From contig JBBPEB010000026.1 of the NCBI GenBank assembly GCA_039096225.1, forward strand, positions 237,501-301,500: a stretch of DNA of 64,000 nucleotides. The letters are read 5' to 3'. The DNA comes from Blastocystis sp. Blastoise (taxonomy: Eukaryota > Sar > Bigyra > Opalinata > Blastocystidae). Below the pieces are notes generated by a model, which was given only the letters and a program-made list of their open reading frames with translations, did not search any database and had not been told where the DNA came from. Position numbers and translations under genes: made by a program. Numbering within the stretch: position 1 is the stretch's first letter; each line of letters starts with the position of its first letter. Below are positions 1 through 13,200 of this stretch, in pieces.

Positions 1-58
1 TCTTTATTATTATATATATATATATTAAATATTATTCTTTATTATTATATATATATAG

Positions 59-1665
59 TCGCTTCGAGCGGAGACTATTTTGAATAATACAATTCAGTCT
101 TATATAAACATGGGGTTAGACTTCTATCCTATTGTATTTACTACTAATGAACGATATACTGCTATATGTAATGAAAAAGGAATCAAAGTTGAAAGTACTA
201 TAGAGTATATATATATATATTATAAAATTATTTTTTTAAATGATAATTTAAGTTTTTTTTTTGGAAAAATATATTTTTTTAATTATATTTTTTAGTTTTA
301 TTTTATTTTAATTTTAATTTTCTATTGTGTATATTTTATATATTTTCTATTATATATATATTATATTTTATGTATTATATATTATATGTTATGTATATAT
401 TATATATTATATATTCTCTAGAGAGAATCCTTATCATTTACCTTATTTCAAGTGGTTTATCGATTATGTTCAATCTCATTATAAGAGTGACTTTTATGGA
501 TATACAAATAGCGATATATTATTTCATTCTAAAATACTTAACGTATTAGACACTATTAAACAGAAACAAACAGATAAAGTATTACAAAAAAAGGTATATA
601 TAATAATTAGAATAATAAGTATTATATATTTATATATATATATTGAATATTATATATATATAATAAGTATTATATATATATATATATATATATAGATATT
701 ATTAGTAGGTCGTCGTTTGAACTATAATATATATGAAAATATGACTATTCCCGTTCTCCCAGGGTTATTTGACAAGTTTCTGGAAGATATATACTTTAAT
801 AGCGAAGTATTTACGGGATTAGCTATGGTATATATATATATATATATTATTATGGTTTAGTGATTTTGTTATCTATATGTATATCTGTTTATATATTATA
901 ATTTTATTATAATATATATCTGTTTATATATATATCTATATATATAAAGGATTATTTCATAACGACTCCTTATACCTTTGGTAGTGACCTCAGTCCCGTG
1001 GTTATTGGCCGTCCTATGATTGATAGTTATCTGTTTCATTATGCATATTCTAAAGAAGATATCGATGTTGTCGACTGCTCCGATTCAAGTATATAACCGC
1101 GGTTATAATGAACCATTGATTTGTTATTATTATTAATATTATTATTATCCTATTTATAACATTTTTATTTTTAAAAGACATTTTTATTCTATATAATGAT
1201 ATCTATATATAATGATACATATATCATTATATATTTAATAATATCTATATATAATCTATTTATAATATTTATATATGATATCTATATATAATAATATATA
1301 TATATAATGATATATGTATATGTATATATATATATAGTAATAGCCGTCCATGAGACCGATGAGAATGGTAATTGGCGGGGCCATGGAAATGACGAGTCCA
1401 GTCAGGAAGATATTCAGTGGAATTCGAAGTTCTATGAGAACACAAGACAACAAGCCAAAACTACTCTCGCTGCTCCTTTTAAATTAGGTATATATATATA
1501 TATATATATTATTCATTGTCAATGTTTATATATATTATTAATGTTTATATATTATATTTATCATTAATATTTATATATTATATTTATCATTAATATTTAT
1601 ATATATTATTGAAAGTGATATATATTATTTATTTTCACTGCTTCTATATATATTATATATTATTA

Positions 1666-1709
<44 letters not shown>

Positions 1710-2753
1710 CTGAATTGAGTGATGATACTTATTATTTATATAACGATGACGGATGGGATGACGCGTATACTGACGCAGAAATCGCTGTTCTTAAGAAACA
1801 TATTCCTGAGAATGGTTGTATATATATATATATTTCAAGTTTCTTTTATTTAAATTTCTTTTTTCTAATTATAATTATATATATATATATATATATATAA
1901 CTATATATATATATATAGTTTGTTTATACTATGGTAATGGTCGAATGAAGGGTGTATTAACCTCTATATGTAAATATGTTATATATATGATCTATGATAC
2001 TAATCTACCGTATATATATATCATTATATATATTTCTATATACTATATATATATATCATTATAACTATTTCTATCTATTATTTCTATATGTATATATGTA
2101 TATATAGAGGATATGAGGGTCCATTTAATATGAAGAATAGAATGAGAATACTCAAAAATCTAAAGTATATATATATAACTATATATATATATCATTATAT
2201 AACTATATATATATAGTCATACAAACAATGGTATTCTTCCTTCTTGTAGTGTCTATAAGGATTATATTACATACCCTCTCTTCTCTATTCCTGAACCTCC
2301 TAAAGAATATTATATTAATATATGGAAGAAATATGATGCTATTATTATTGATGGTCCATGCAAACAAGAAATTGCATATTACTCGTATATATATATATAT
2401 AATTATTCTACTTATTATTAGGTATAATAATATATGTCTATATATATATATATATATATATATAGTTCCTATAATATTCGTTTCCGTGACACATCCATCA
2501 TCATTCATGGCTCAAATATACATCGAAATAAAAATGTCAACCTTATGGCTGGATTTAGATTCATTGATAAGTATATATATATATATATATATATATAATG
2601 AACTAGATTTATTCTATTATCTATAATATATATATATATATATCTATAATATATCTATATAGAGATAATACTACAGATCCTCACCTTGGTATGGTTGTTT
2701 ATCAAAAGAAAATGTTTAAAATTCTTCCTGAATACCGATATTTATCTTTATAA
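59..2753 (+). CDS. Glycosyltransferase-like protein, 5'-truncated, 11 exons
   Basis: Exons 59-204, 422-593, 696-827, 950-1088, 1338-1487, 1710-1817 (or 1814), 1919-2009, 2108-2164, 2217-2384, 2466-2570 and 2663-2753 join with matching phases into about 452 codons ending in TAA. The first exon follows an acceptor at position 58, so the true start lies left of the window. The N-terminal half has the motif order of an uncharacterised glycosyltransferase-like family as I recall it: YTNSDIL (family: YxNxDII), ILLVGRRLN (LxVGxRWD), DYFIT, VIGRPMIDSYL (AIGRPxWDNWL) and IIAVHE (AIHQNHD). The last six exons have a separate character, with YDAIIIDGP resembling the Asp-containing strand of Rossmann-type methyltransferases, so this may be a two-domain enzyme. 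The substrate is unknown. A 16-bp palindrome lies just inside the fourth complete intron, and a 14-bp version overlaps the stop. Family placement is from remembered motifs; the exon structure is firmer. Confidence 0.65.
1092..1107. repeat. Perfect 16-bp palindrome with CCGCGG core (intronic)
   Basis: TATAACCGCGGTTATA lies four bases into an intron of the glycosyltransferase-like gene. Its 14-bp core recurs at 2750-2763. CCGCGG is extremely unlikely by chance in DNA this AT-rich. Confidence 0.9.
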
Positions 2754-2763
2754 CCGCGGTTAT
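2750..2763. repeat. Perfect 14-bp palindrome with CCGCGG core over the stop codon
   Basis: ATAACCGCGGTTAT spans the TAA stop at 2751-2753 of the glycosyltransferase-like gene and is identical to the core of the copy at 1092-1107. Confidence 0.9.
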
Positions 2764-3958
2764 TTCATATAAAGATAATATTTTTTTTGACTTTATGAAA
2801 ATAATTGTATTTTTATCTAATATCATATATATATATATATATGATTAGATAGTTTATGCGTTTGTGCTTATTAATATATATATATATTATTTCTATATAC
2901 TCTTAACATATATATTTATTGTTTTTCATTTTATATCTATCTTTTTATTTATGTATCTATATATATATATTTATTTATATTAATATTTATATATTCTATA
3001 ACAATACTCTTTCGTTGTATACTATTTTATATTCTCATATATATATATATATATATATTTATTTATATATATATTTTATTATAGTTTGTAGCTAAAAAAA
3101 TATTTTCCTTTTTATTTATATGTTTATATATATATATTATTTTGTTTTTAATAAATTTATTGTCTTTGCTATATTTTATCATGTGATGTCTATTTATTAA
3201 ACTATTCTATATTAATATATATATATATCTATTTCTTTTTCTTCTTATTTTCAAAATAATAATATAATATTCAATTACATTACTTTATTTTAGATTTTAT
3301 TAATTTAATTTATTTTTAAGTTTTAATTTTTAACATTTTAATTATTATTATATACAAGTATTATCTTCAATATATATATATATATTCCGCTTTTTATTTT
3401 GCGTTGATATAATCATTTATATTTTTCAATTAATATATTTTTATTATATTCTGCATTATATACATATATCGAAAGGATTATTTACTAATGGTTTTGTCAA
3501 ATTTGTTGTTTTCTAATAATCCGTTATCATTATTATGATAACAGTTTTTTTTTTATTTAATAGTTATATGTTGAAATAGTTTTTATAATGAAATTTCATT
3601 ATATATAAAATAATTGATTAATGTTTTAGATCTATTTATAGAGTTTTGATCACCATTTCTTATATATAAATCAAAATAAAACTAAAATAAATATATAAAT
3701 AAAAGAAACAAAAACAAAACAAAGGTGAAGAAGACAAAAAATGACATTAAAATATTCATAAATAAAACATTCATATTATGAGAAATATGAAAATAGGAAA
3801 AGAGAAAGAATATAATGAAAACAAAAGTGAAAATTTATGAAAAACAGAGGAAATAACAATAACAATAAAAATCAATATAATACTAAATTTTATATAATAA
3901 CTATTCAATATATATATATGTAAATAAATAAATAAAAAAAGTAAAAAAGGATTCTGTT
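2764..3958. other. Intergenic A+T-rich DNA between convergent genes
   Basis: About 1.2 kb of (TA)n, poly-T and poly-A stretches between two convergent genes. I see no ORF with coding character, RNA gene or repeat element. It should hold both 3' ends. Confidence 0.6.
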
Positions 3959-4117
3959 TTACATTTTCTTAATAATTGGAGAAAAGTCTACAGGTAATTG
4001 TACGGAGCACGCATTGTAGAATTCGATGAATTCAATAGATCCATCGTTATTACTAGAATAAAGTATTATTATAGATATATAAAGAGAGAATAAACTGAAA
4101 ATATATATTATTCAACG

Positions 4118-4167
<50 letters not shown>

Positions 4168-4768
4168 AAAATAAATATATATATACACATCTGAAACACG
4201 GAATGTTTCATTAACAATAGAATCAATTTCATCGGATGACAATGTGATATAGTTTTGATATAAAAAGGCTTCCACCATCTTATGTAACTCCTTGCGAGTA
4301 ATAAATCCATCGTTATTATTATCATAAAAACGGAATAATACTATAAAATAATATAATAATTTTAAAATAAACTAACAAATCAGTTTAAAAAATAGCATAA
4401 AAGAATAGAAAATTATACATTGCATTCTGTCTTTCTGAGGTGCTTTTGAGGACATCATAGCAACAGCAGACACAAATTCATCAAAATTAATATAACCATC
4501 TTTGTTACCATCAAAGAGAGAGAAAAACTGTTCATAAAAATAACCCTCTCTTAACCCCAGAGCTTGTCGGAATTCCCTAATAGTGCTTATAATAAGTATG
4601 AGAAAAACAATACTCAAAATCGATGATTCCATCATCTTTACCAGATGAACTAATCCGTTTAAACCTATCATAAAGAAAATTGATCTCTTCAGGAGTCAAA
4701 TAAGTTTTCTTTTGTAATTCTACTAACTCATTATGAGTCATATCAACCTTTGTAGATTTATTTCCCAT
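3959..4768 (-). CDS. CBL-type (calcineurin B-like) EF-hand Ca2+ sensor
   Basis: Four exons on the minus strand (4768-4614, 4576-4419, 4340-4187, 4052-3959) give 186 aa. The start MGNKSTK is a classical N-myristoylation signal, so membrane association is likely. Four EF-hand positions are visible. The first is the long atypical loop SSSGKDDGIIDFEEF, closely resembling the SSxxDDGxI loop of plant CBLs. The other three are canonical: DGNKDGYINFDE, DNNNDGFITRKE and DVNNDGSIEFIE. The length matches calcineurin B and CBL proteins (about 170-215 aa). Such proteins bind Ca2+ and regulate a phosphatase or a CIPK-type kinase; the partner here is unknown. Calcineurin B itself is the main alternative, but the first loop favours CBL. 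The third intron holds a short (AAT)n tract at about 4111-4163. Confidence 0.85.
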
Positions 4769-5634
4769 TAATAATGTTATTGATAAAATAATAGAATAAT
4801 TTAGTTGATCCAAGTTCTAATAAATTACTTTCATGGGAATTTTCACTATTGAAAAATCTAATCTTCTTTTGATTGGTCAGAATTATGTTTAATGATTATG
4901 ATTGGATGAACACCTTTATGTATTGTTTTATTGGGTTATTCAAAACGTTTGTAATAGAGATAAGCAAAGTCCAATGAATTTCATTTGAACCAAAATGCTA
5001 TTTTTTATCTCATGAAAACTAAAAAAAACAGAGGTACAAATTGGACCTCCATCATAAAAAAAGATGGACTTCCATGGACCTTTATACAAATGGACTTCCA
5101 TCTGCCTATCTCTACAAAAGAATAAACGATTTTTTAAAATTTTTATTGAGGATATTCTTTGATTTATAATTTTTTATTAGCATCATATCATTGTTTCAAT
5201 ATTTTTAAATGATATTCATTGTCAATGATAAAAAACAATAATAGTCAATCTGATTTATTTATTATGTCGCATTTATTTGAATTCTTCCTTGTCTATTCAT
5301 AAGCTGATGCATATTTTCTTTTGAATGAGATAAATAATTGGCTAATTATATATAGTTTTTGAATCCATTCTATAAATACCACTGATTATTTTGAATTGAA
5401 TATCTTTGACTAATTTAAAAAATGTTGGTTTATCATATTCATGATAATGATGGATTCTCAGATGAGCAATTATAATAATTTTCTAAAATTTCAATTAAAT
5501 AATATTAAACAATATGTTTTTCATATCAACAAGGTGTAAATTGCAAATATTATATAATAAATACACTAATGAAAATGGTAACTTATTTAATAAACGGGAA
5601 AAGAGAAAAAAGGAACTGTTTTTTAAATAAATAT
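4769..5634. other. Intergenic region containing a small TIR element
   Basis: The upstream region of the EF-hand gene and 3' flank of the giant LRR gene. It holds the 160-bp inverted-repeat element at 4955-5114. I see no coding exon in the rest. Confidence 0.6.
4955..5114. mobile_element. 160-bp MITE-like element, TA target duplication
   Basis: A TA dinucleotide flanks each side. The ends are inverted: left GAGATAAGCA followed by AAGTCCA; right end read backwards GAGATAGGCA, then GATGG and AAGTCCA. Inside the right half the motif ATGGACTTCCAT occurs twice as a direct repeat. Both ends recur in the same order in the larger copy at 22461-23147. TA target duplication with short inverted termini is typical of Tc1/mariner-derived MITEs. 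No ORF is present, so it must be non-autonomous. Confidence 0.75.
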
Positions 5635-5904
5635 TTAGACTTTTATATATGGCATCAAATCTTGTTTAATAATTAGAGATATAACCGTGTTGCTACTATT
5701 AATACTGTTAGGATTTTGTTGAAGTATAGAGGTTCTATAGCGAAGTATAAAATGTATAATTTTTAATGATCTTAATGAATTATAATCATTAACAACAGAA
5801 ACATTATCACATGAGATATTAAATGATATTAATTTTGGCATAACGTATGAAGTATTAAATATATTATTTATAGTCGTAATATCAATTTGAGTTAAATCAG
5901 GTGC

Positions 5905-5944
<40 letters not shown>

Positions 5945-7607
5945 ATTATTCATTTTTAATATATATATTATTCATTTTAAATATACATATTGTATTCATT
6001 ATATATATATACAATGATAAGAGAATTCCTCAAGAGACGAATAGCAGTTATTACTATTAATAAAAAATATACAATCATTAATATCTTTCATAAAAATATC
6101 TATAGATATTATAACAGTATAATTTTATATAATTTTATATATGATAATTTTATATATTATAATTTTATATATTATGATTTATATATATATATACTTGCTA
6201 GATGTAGTTTCTTTAGATTTGGGCATTTAGTAGCGATACACTTAAAGAAGGATGTTTCACATGCACATGTATTTGTACGAATATCTATATATATCATAAT
6301 AATAATAATTATTATTATAACAAAAAAAATAAAGGATTATCATTGTAATACTATTATCATATATATATACTAATTAATTCAATTATTTGAATAGAATATA
6401 AACATTGAGAAAAAGAATTTTCAAAAATTGAATAAAACGATACTCCAAAGCCACCTGTAAATCGATAATATAAAGGTCCAGTAGAAGAAGGAGTGACTTT
6501 TTGTTTTTGTTTATATATTTTCATCCACTGTTCATTGTTATCTATATATATATATATTAAATAATTAAATAACTATGTATATATTCGTCATAAATTGATT
6601 TCATAATAAACATATATATATATACATATATATACAATTAATAATTGTTTTAGGTGCATCAAATACGTCTTTATTATAACTAACCATTTCTTTTGTTATA
6701 TCTTTCGATATATATACATATAGAGCTTTTTGTATACATATTTCTTGTAAACTTATTGTATTATAGAATAGAAGAAACTTTATATATGGACTTTTACTTT
6801 CTAGAGAAAGAGAATGGATTTCATCTCTTAATATAATATTATGTATAGTATTTATCATATAATCATGATTACTATTGTTTGAATCAGTATGTTGATTTAA
6901 ACTCATATTATTATTATTATTATTATTATTAACATTATTAGTATTATTATTAATTAAACCATTAGATATAACAGGTTTTGTATTTATATTTGAAGAAATT
7001 ACATTACTATTTACATTTTGTGTATTTTTATTATTAGCAGCAGTAGTAGTGACACTGTTATTATAATTAACATTATTATTAATATTATTGAAAGGAGATA
7101 AATAAATAGAAGGTACCTTAAAATCAGAAGAAGATACTGTTTTGAATTTAGAATATTCTTTAATTAATCTTTGTACACAATCGTACTGTGTTTCCTTGCC
7201 AATAGGAATATGATTAATTTGCTTTAATGTATTATATAATGATAAAGACATAGAATGAAGAATAGATGACATTGACATAATTTCCGATATTTTTACAGAT
7301 TGAATATCTATAATAATAAATATAATGAGCATTAATAATATATATTTATATATATTAATAGAATTATATACAAAGAACAAAATATCTAAATTGTAATAAG
7401 AGTTGAATATCGTTTAAATATTCTTTCTGTTTAATCGAAATAGTATTATTTGTTACTATATATATAGTATATATATATATATAAACTTATAATACTATAT
7501 ATATATATTCATACATATAAAAGCTATATCAATTAACTGTGGATATAATGAAGTCGTATTTAAAAATGTACATAAACTCAATAATTCATTTTCAGTGGGA
7601 CATTCAC

Positions 7608-7665
<58 letters not shown>

Positions 7666-10233
7666 CCCTGATAAATAATTAAATTCAACTGATTTCCAAG
7701 TGACGCTATTTTATGATTCATTAAAATCGTGAATAATGGTGGAATAAAAACATCTATAGAAATCATTATATAGTATCCAATAAATATTTTTATATATGTA
7801 ATTCAGATATACTTTTAAAACTAAGTATCGATAATAAAGGACTAGATTCAAAAATAGAATATATAAACATAGCGTTCGATTGTATATCATTCTCAGATAA
7901 ATCTATATATATATATATATATATGAATTCTTATTTTATATATATATTATTATAATTATTTTCTTAAATAAATAATATATATATATATATATACCTGATA
8001 CATAAAGATATGTTAAATGAGATAAATATGTATTAAATATAAATTTATATGATTTTACCATACTAAAGGAATACGGTCCTATATATATAAATTCCATTAT
8101 TATTCTATTATGAAATTAAAAAAGAAATTTATAATATATAATAAAATAGTGATAATCATATATATATATATATATATACCTTTTATATGTAATCCTGATT
8201 CTTTTCCACTTGGAACAGAGAGAGATAAAACTTTAAATAGACGTAATTCATTCTTTTGTACTATATATATTTATAGATATTACGAAAAATACATATATAT
8301 ATATACAAAAAGAGACACGAACTTGTTTTGGATCAACAAAATAATTTGTTATATATAACATTCTATTATTAACTTCATTTTGAATAATTTGATTTTGTAT
8401 AGAATTAGCATTATTTGCTATATTTATATATAGATATATAATTCATTAGTTTATAATATTTATAATAATATATATATACTTGAAGATGATGAAAAAGATG
8501 TTGTAGTTACTTGAGAAGTAGAAACAGTAGCTATATTTGGTTTTATATTATTTGAAGATATTACTGTTTGTTTTTGTATATTTACATTAGGAAGACAAGG
8601 AGGAGGAAGAATAAGAGGAATTTTATTTGTAGCAGAAGGAGTATTCGTAGATTTATTAATAACAGGAGTATTAATAGATTTATTAATAGCAGGGGTATTA
8701 ACAACTTTAGGAATACAAGGAGCAACAGGAGTAACTTTGGTAATCTTAGGAACAGCAGGTGTATTAATAACTTTAACAACTTTAGAAATAACAGGAGTAT
8801 TAACAACTTTAGTAGTAGAATTATTAATAGTTTTATTAATAACAGGAGTAACATTAGTAGCTTTATTAATAGTAGGAGCAACATTAGTAGCTTTATTACT
8901 ACTAGTTTTACTAACAACAGGAGTATTAGCAGCAGTGCTAGAACTATGAGAAGTAGAAAGAGATAGTATGTTACTATTATTAGTAATAGTTGTCTTATTA
9001 TTACCATTATTATTCATATTATTAATAGAACTAGAATCAGGAACAGTTGTAAAGCTATTATTATTATTATTAGTTTTATTCGAATTATTATTAGAATTAG
9101 TAACAATTGCTGTTGTAGTCTTATTAATACTGTTTGTATCTGTAGAAGAATTATTATTACTATTCATAGTTACAGGAATAATACTAGTAGTATTATTAAT
9201 AGTAGGGGTAATAGTTGATGAAGTTTGAATAATACTATTACTACTAATATTCTTATTTATAGGAAAAGATGGAATGTGATTACATATAGAATAAGATTTA
9301 ATCACTAGATCATAATAATTATCGGGTAATTTCATAGTACTAAATGTAGTCTTCAATACCTTATTAAGTGAAGTAGTATAGTGTTCATAGCTAGATTGTA
9401 TATTTGGTAATACCTTAAATTTTGTATATAATTGATCACATTTATTTTTCTCGACATATGCCATATTATATATATAATATAAACATGTTTTATTCTCTGA
9501 AATAGCAATTTTTGATTTATTAAGTAGATAAAAACGATATAATAACATATATCTCATTCGCTTAATATATTCTATACTTATTAAAGCATCAGGAATATTC
9601 TCTTTTGTTTCAACTATATATATATAATTATAATATTATTGTATAACTAATTTTTATATAGTAGAAAAGAATATAAACTGATATAATATAAATAGATATA
9701 TATACATTTAAAATTAATACAAAAAAGATGAGATAATGAATCTGTAGTGTTTAAAAGCGTATATAATTGATACAAATGATCTTTTGTAATTGTACAATCT
9801 ATGTATAATGTTATATATGTGAAATATTATTATTATATACTTTTAAATAATATTTGAACAATAAATTTGGAACATTTATTAAAAAGTATTTTAAAATCAA
9901 TATTACTTGATATATCAACACCTATATAATCATATATAGTATTCAATTGTATTTTTATAATATATATATATACGATCAAATATAATCCAGGATAAGTTTG
10001 AAAATGGAATTAATTTTTCAAGTAACTGAATGAAGCCTAAATCCGTTGAAGTATGAATATCTAATGATAATATAGAATAAATAATAATAAATGTCTTATA
10101 TAAAATACATAAATATATAATAATAATTACACATAATATATAATGAATACCTTTAATAATCAATGAGCAAATACGAGTTACACTAAATGATGTAATAGAA
10201 GATAAAATAGTTATTAAAGAAACATCAAAAGGT

Positions 10234-10280
<47 letters not shown>

Positions 10281-13200
10281 CACAATAAGATAGAATTATA
10301 ATTATAAATATACAAAAAATATTATTTATAGTTCAAATAGAAACATACCTTGTAGAATTAATTCGATAGATCCACTAGCAGCAACTGAAATTGTCTTTTT
10401 ATCTTTTAAGTATTGTCTGTAAACATCTTGTGTCACTATTATAATATAAATTATGAGTTATACTTATATAGAATAATAGGAATAAATATATATATATACT
10501 TAATATAGTTGATTTATAGGATCCTTTCTCATTATTTCCAGGAATAAATTGATTTATTAAATTGAAATCATTATCAGATACGATATATTTTGTAGATTGA
10601 CTATTACTATTTATACTTGAAGAGACACTAGTTGTTGATAATACTGATTTATGAATAGAAGAATTAGATGTATTTTCAGATATAGGAATATTTGATATTA
10701 TTGAAGTATCTGATACAGAGGTTGAAGATATAGTTTCAATAGGTTTCAAAGGAGTAGATACAGTAGGTGTAGATACTTTAGGTGTAGATACTTTAGGTAT
10801 AGATACAATAGGAGTAGATACAATAGGATTAGATACTATAGGAGTAGATTTAGGAATACTAGATACTATAGGAGTAGATACTATTGAAGGATTATTAAGT
10901 GAAGAATTGATAGAAGAAGATGACGATATAGAAATAGAAGTATTAATAGGAGTAGTTTGTTTATTAGATATAATAGTTTGATTAGTAGAGGAAGAGGATG
11001 ATAAAGAAGAAGCATCTTTAGTACTAGTAACAATAGAAGTAGTAGTAGTAGAAGAACTAGAACTAGAACTAGAACTAGAAGTATCTTTAGTAGTCGTAAC
11101 AGTAGTAGGAGCATCGGAAGACACTGAATTTATAGTATTAACACGATTATTAACACCAGTAGTAATAGTAGCTTTAGAAGAAGAAGATGTTAAAGGTGGA
11201 TTACAAATAGGATAATATTGAATAATATTTATATAATCCTTAGGTACAGGATTTGATGTAAACACACACTTTGATTCATTTTTTATCTTTGAAGAGAAAA
11301 AAGGATATGTACATGAGTAATTTAACATATTCTTATAAGATGTATATAATTTATCACATCGATTCTTTTGTTGTTTTGGTATATTATAAATATAATATAT
11401 ACATGAATTTTGAATAGATGGTTTTATTTGGCATTTCTTTATAATATAATGTCTATATATTAACATATAACGAATTGATCTCAAATATTCAATGAATAAC
11501 GTATCTTTTGGCATATCTTCCTTTTTATTATCTATATATATATATGTATATATAACAATTACTTATTTGAAACAATAATAATTTGATAAAGATAGATATA
11601 TACATATAATATTGACTGAAAATAATCCAATAAGAGAATCAGTTGTATTAAGAAGAATATATAGCTGATGAAGATGCTCTGTTAAAAGTATACAATCTAT
11701 ATACATTGTATATAATAAAAATAAATAGTATATATACTTTTAAATAATATTTGACCAATTCTCTTTGGAGATACTTTTAAAAATGAGTTCATATCCAAAG
11801 AAAAATCAAAACTTAAATCTATATATATGTTATAATATATTGACATTACCAAGAATAATATATTTACTTTGAAATGTAACACATTGAATGCACTCAAATT
11901 TTTTAATACTATCAAAAAGCATATTAAATTCTACGTCTATAGTAATATTTACATCTATATATATATATAAAAAAATAAATATATATCATGAAAACAATTA
12001 ATTAATAATTATAATAAATATATAAGTTCACATAAATATATACCTTTAATAATTAATGAATAAACTCTTGATTTAATTAATGATTCAAATGATTTTATTA
12101 TATTAATAATGGAACACTTAAATGGACCTATATAATTAATAATCAATATAGCATATATATATACCTTGAAGAGTAAAGTCTACAGATCCATTATTCTGTA
12201 AAGATATATTATTATGATTAATAACATATTTTTCATAGACTTCTTGTGTAACTATATAAAGTTATTGAATAATAATAATAATAACAAATAACAATAATAA
12301 AATTATATACCTAATATATGACGTTTACAAGATGATAGTTCATTTTTGCCAGGAATAAATGTATTAAAATAATTAAAATCGGAATCTGATATAGTACTAT
12401 CATCTTTAATAATAGGATTAGTCTTAGTAATATTAGAATTATCATTATTATTAGAAGAAGCAACAGAAGATAAATTAGCAGTATTAGAAGGAATAGAAGG
12501 AGAAATAGAAATACAAGAATTATTATTATTAGAAGGAATAGAAGAAGATATAGAAACACAAGAATTATTATTATTAGAAGGAATAGAAGAAGAAATAGTA
12601 GTATTATTATCGTTAGAAATAACATTATTATTGTTAGAAATAACATTATTATTGTTAGAAATACTAGTATTAGAAGAATTAGTATTAATATTATTATCAT
12701 TAGAGATATCAGATAAAGACTGCGACTTATTAATAATATCATCTATAGATAATTTTCCATTTTCTTCAATAATGCTTGTAATTATATCCTTTATATAGAA
12801 TTCATCTATTTTCTTAACAGTACCATAAGATTCTACTTTTGTATATATATCAATATCTTTAGGACAAAGCTCATCTTTATTCTCTTTCAATGTATATACT
12901 GATATAGAATCTCTTAGTTTATTATATATTGGTATATATTGATACTTATATTGTTTTTGATCCAAATATAAATAAGATACAAATAATTGAAATAATATTC
13001 TATTAGATAATTGATTATAATAATAATATAATGGAGAAGAAGAAGACAAAGTAGATTGAGCTATAGATATATATATGTATAGTATACTATTCTTTATATG
13101 AAGAATAAGATTATTATTATTATATATACATAGAATCGAAGATCGAACAACTAAAGCAAATTGTATCTTTCTACAGTATTCACTTAATAAAGTTATATAG

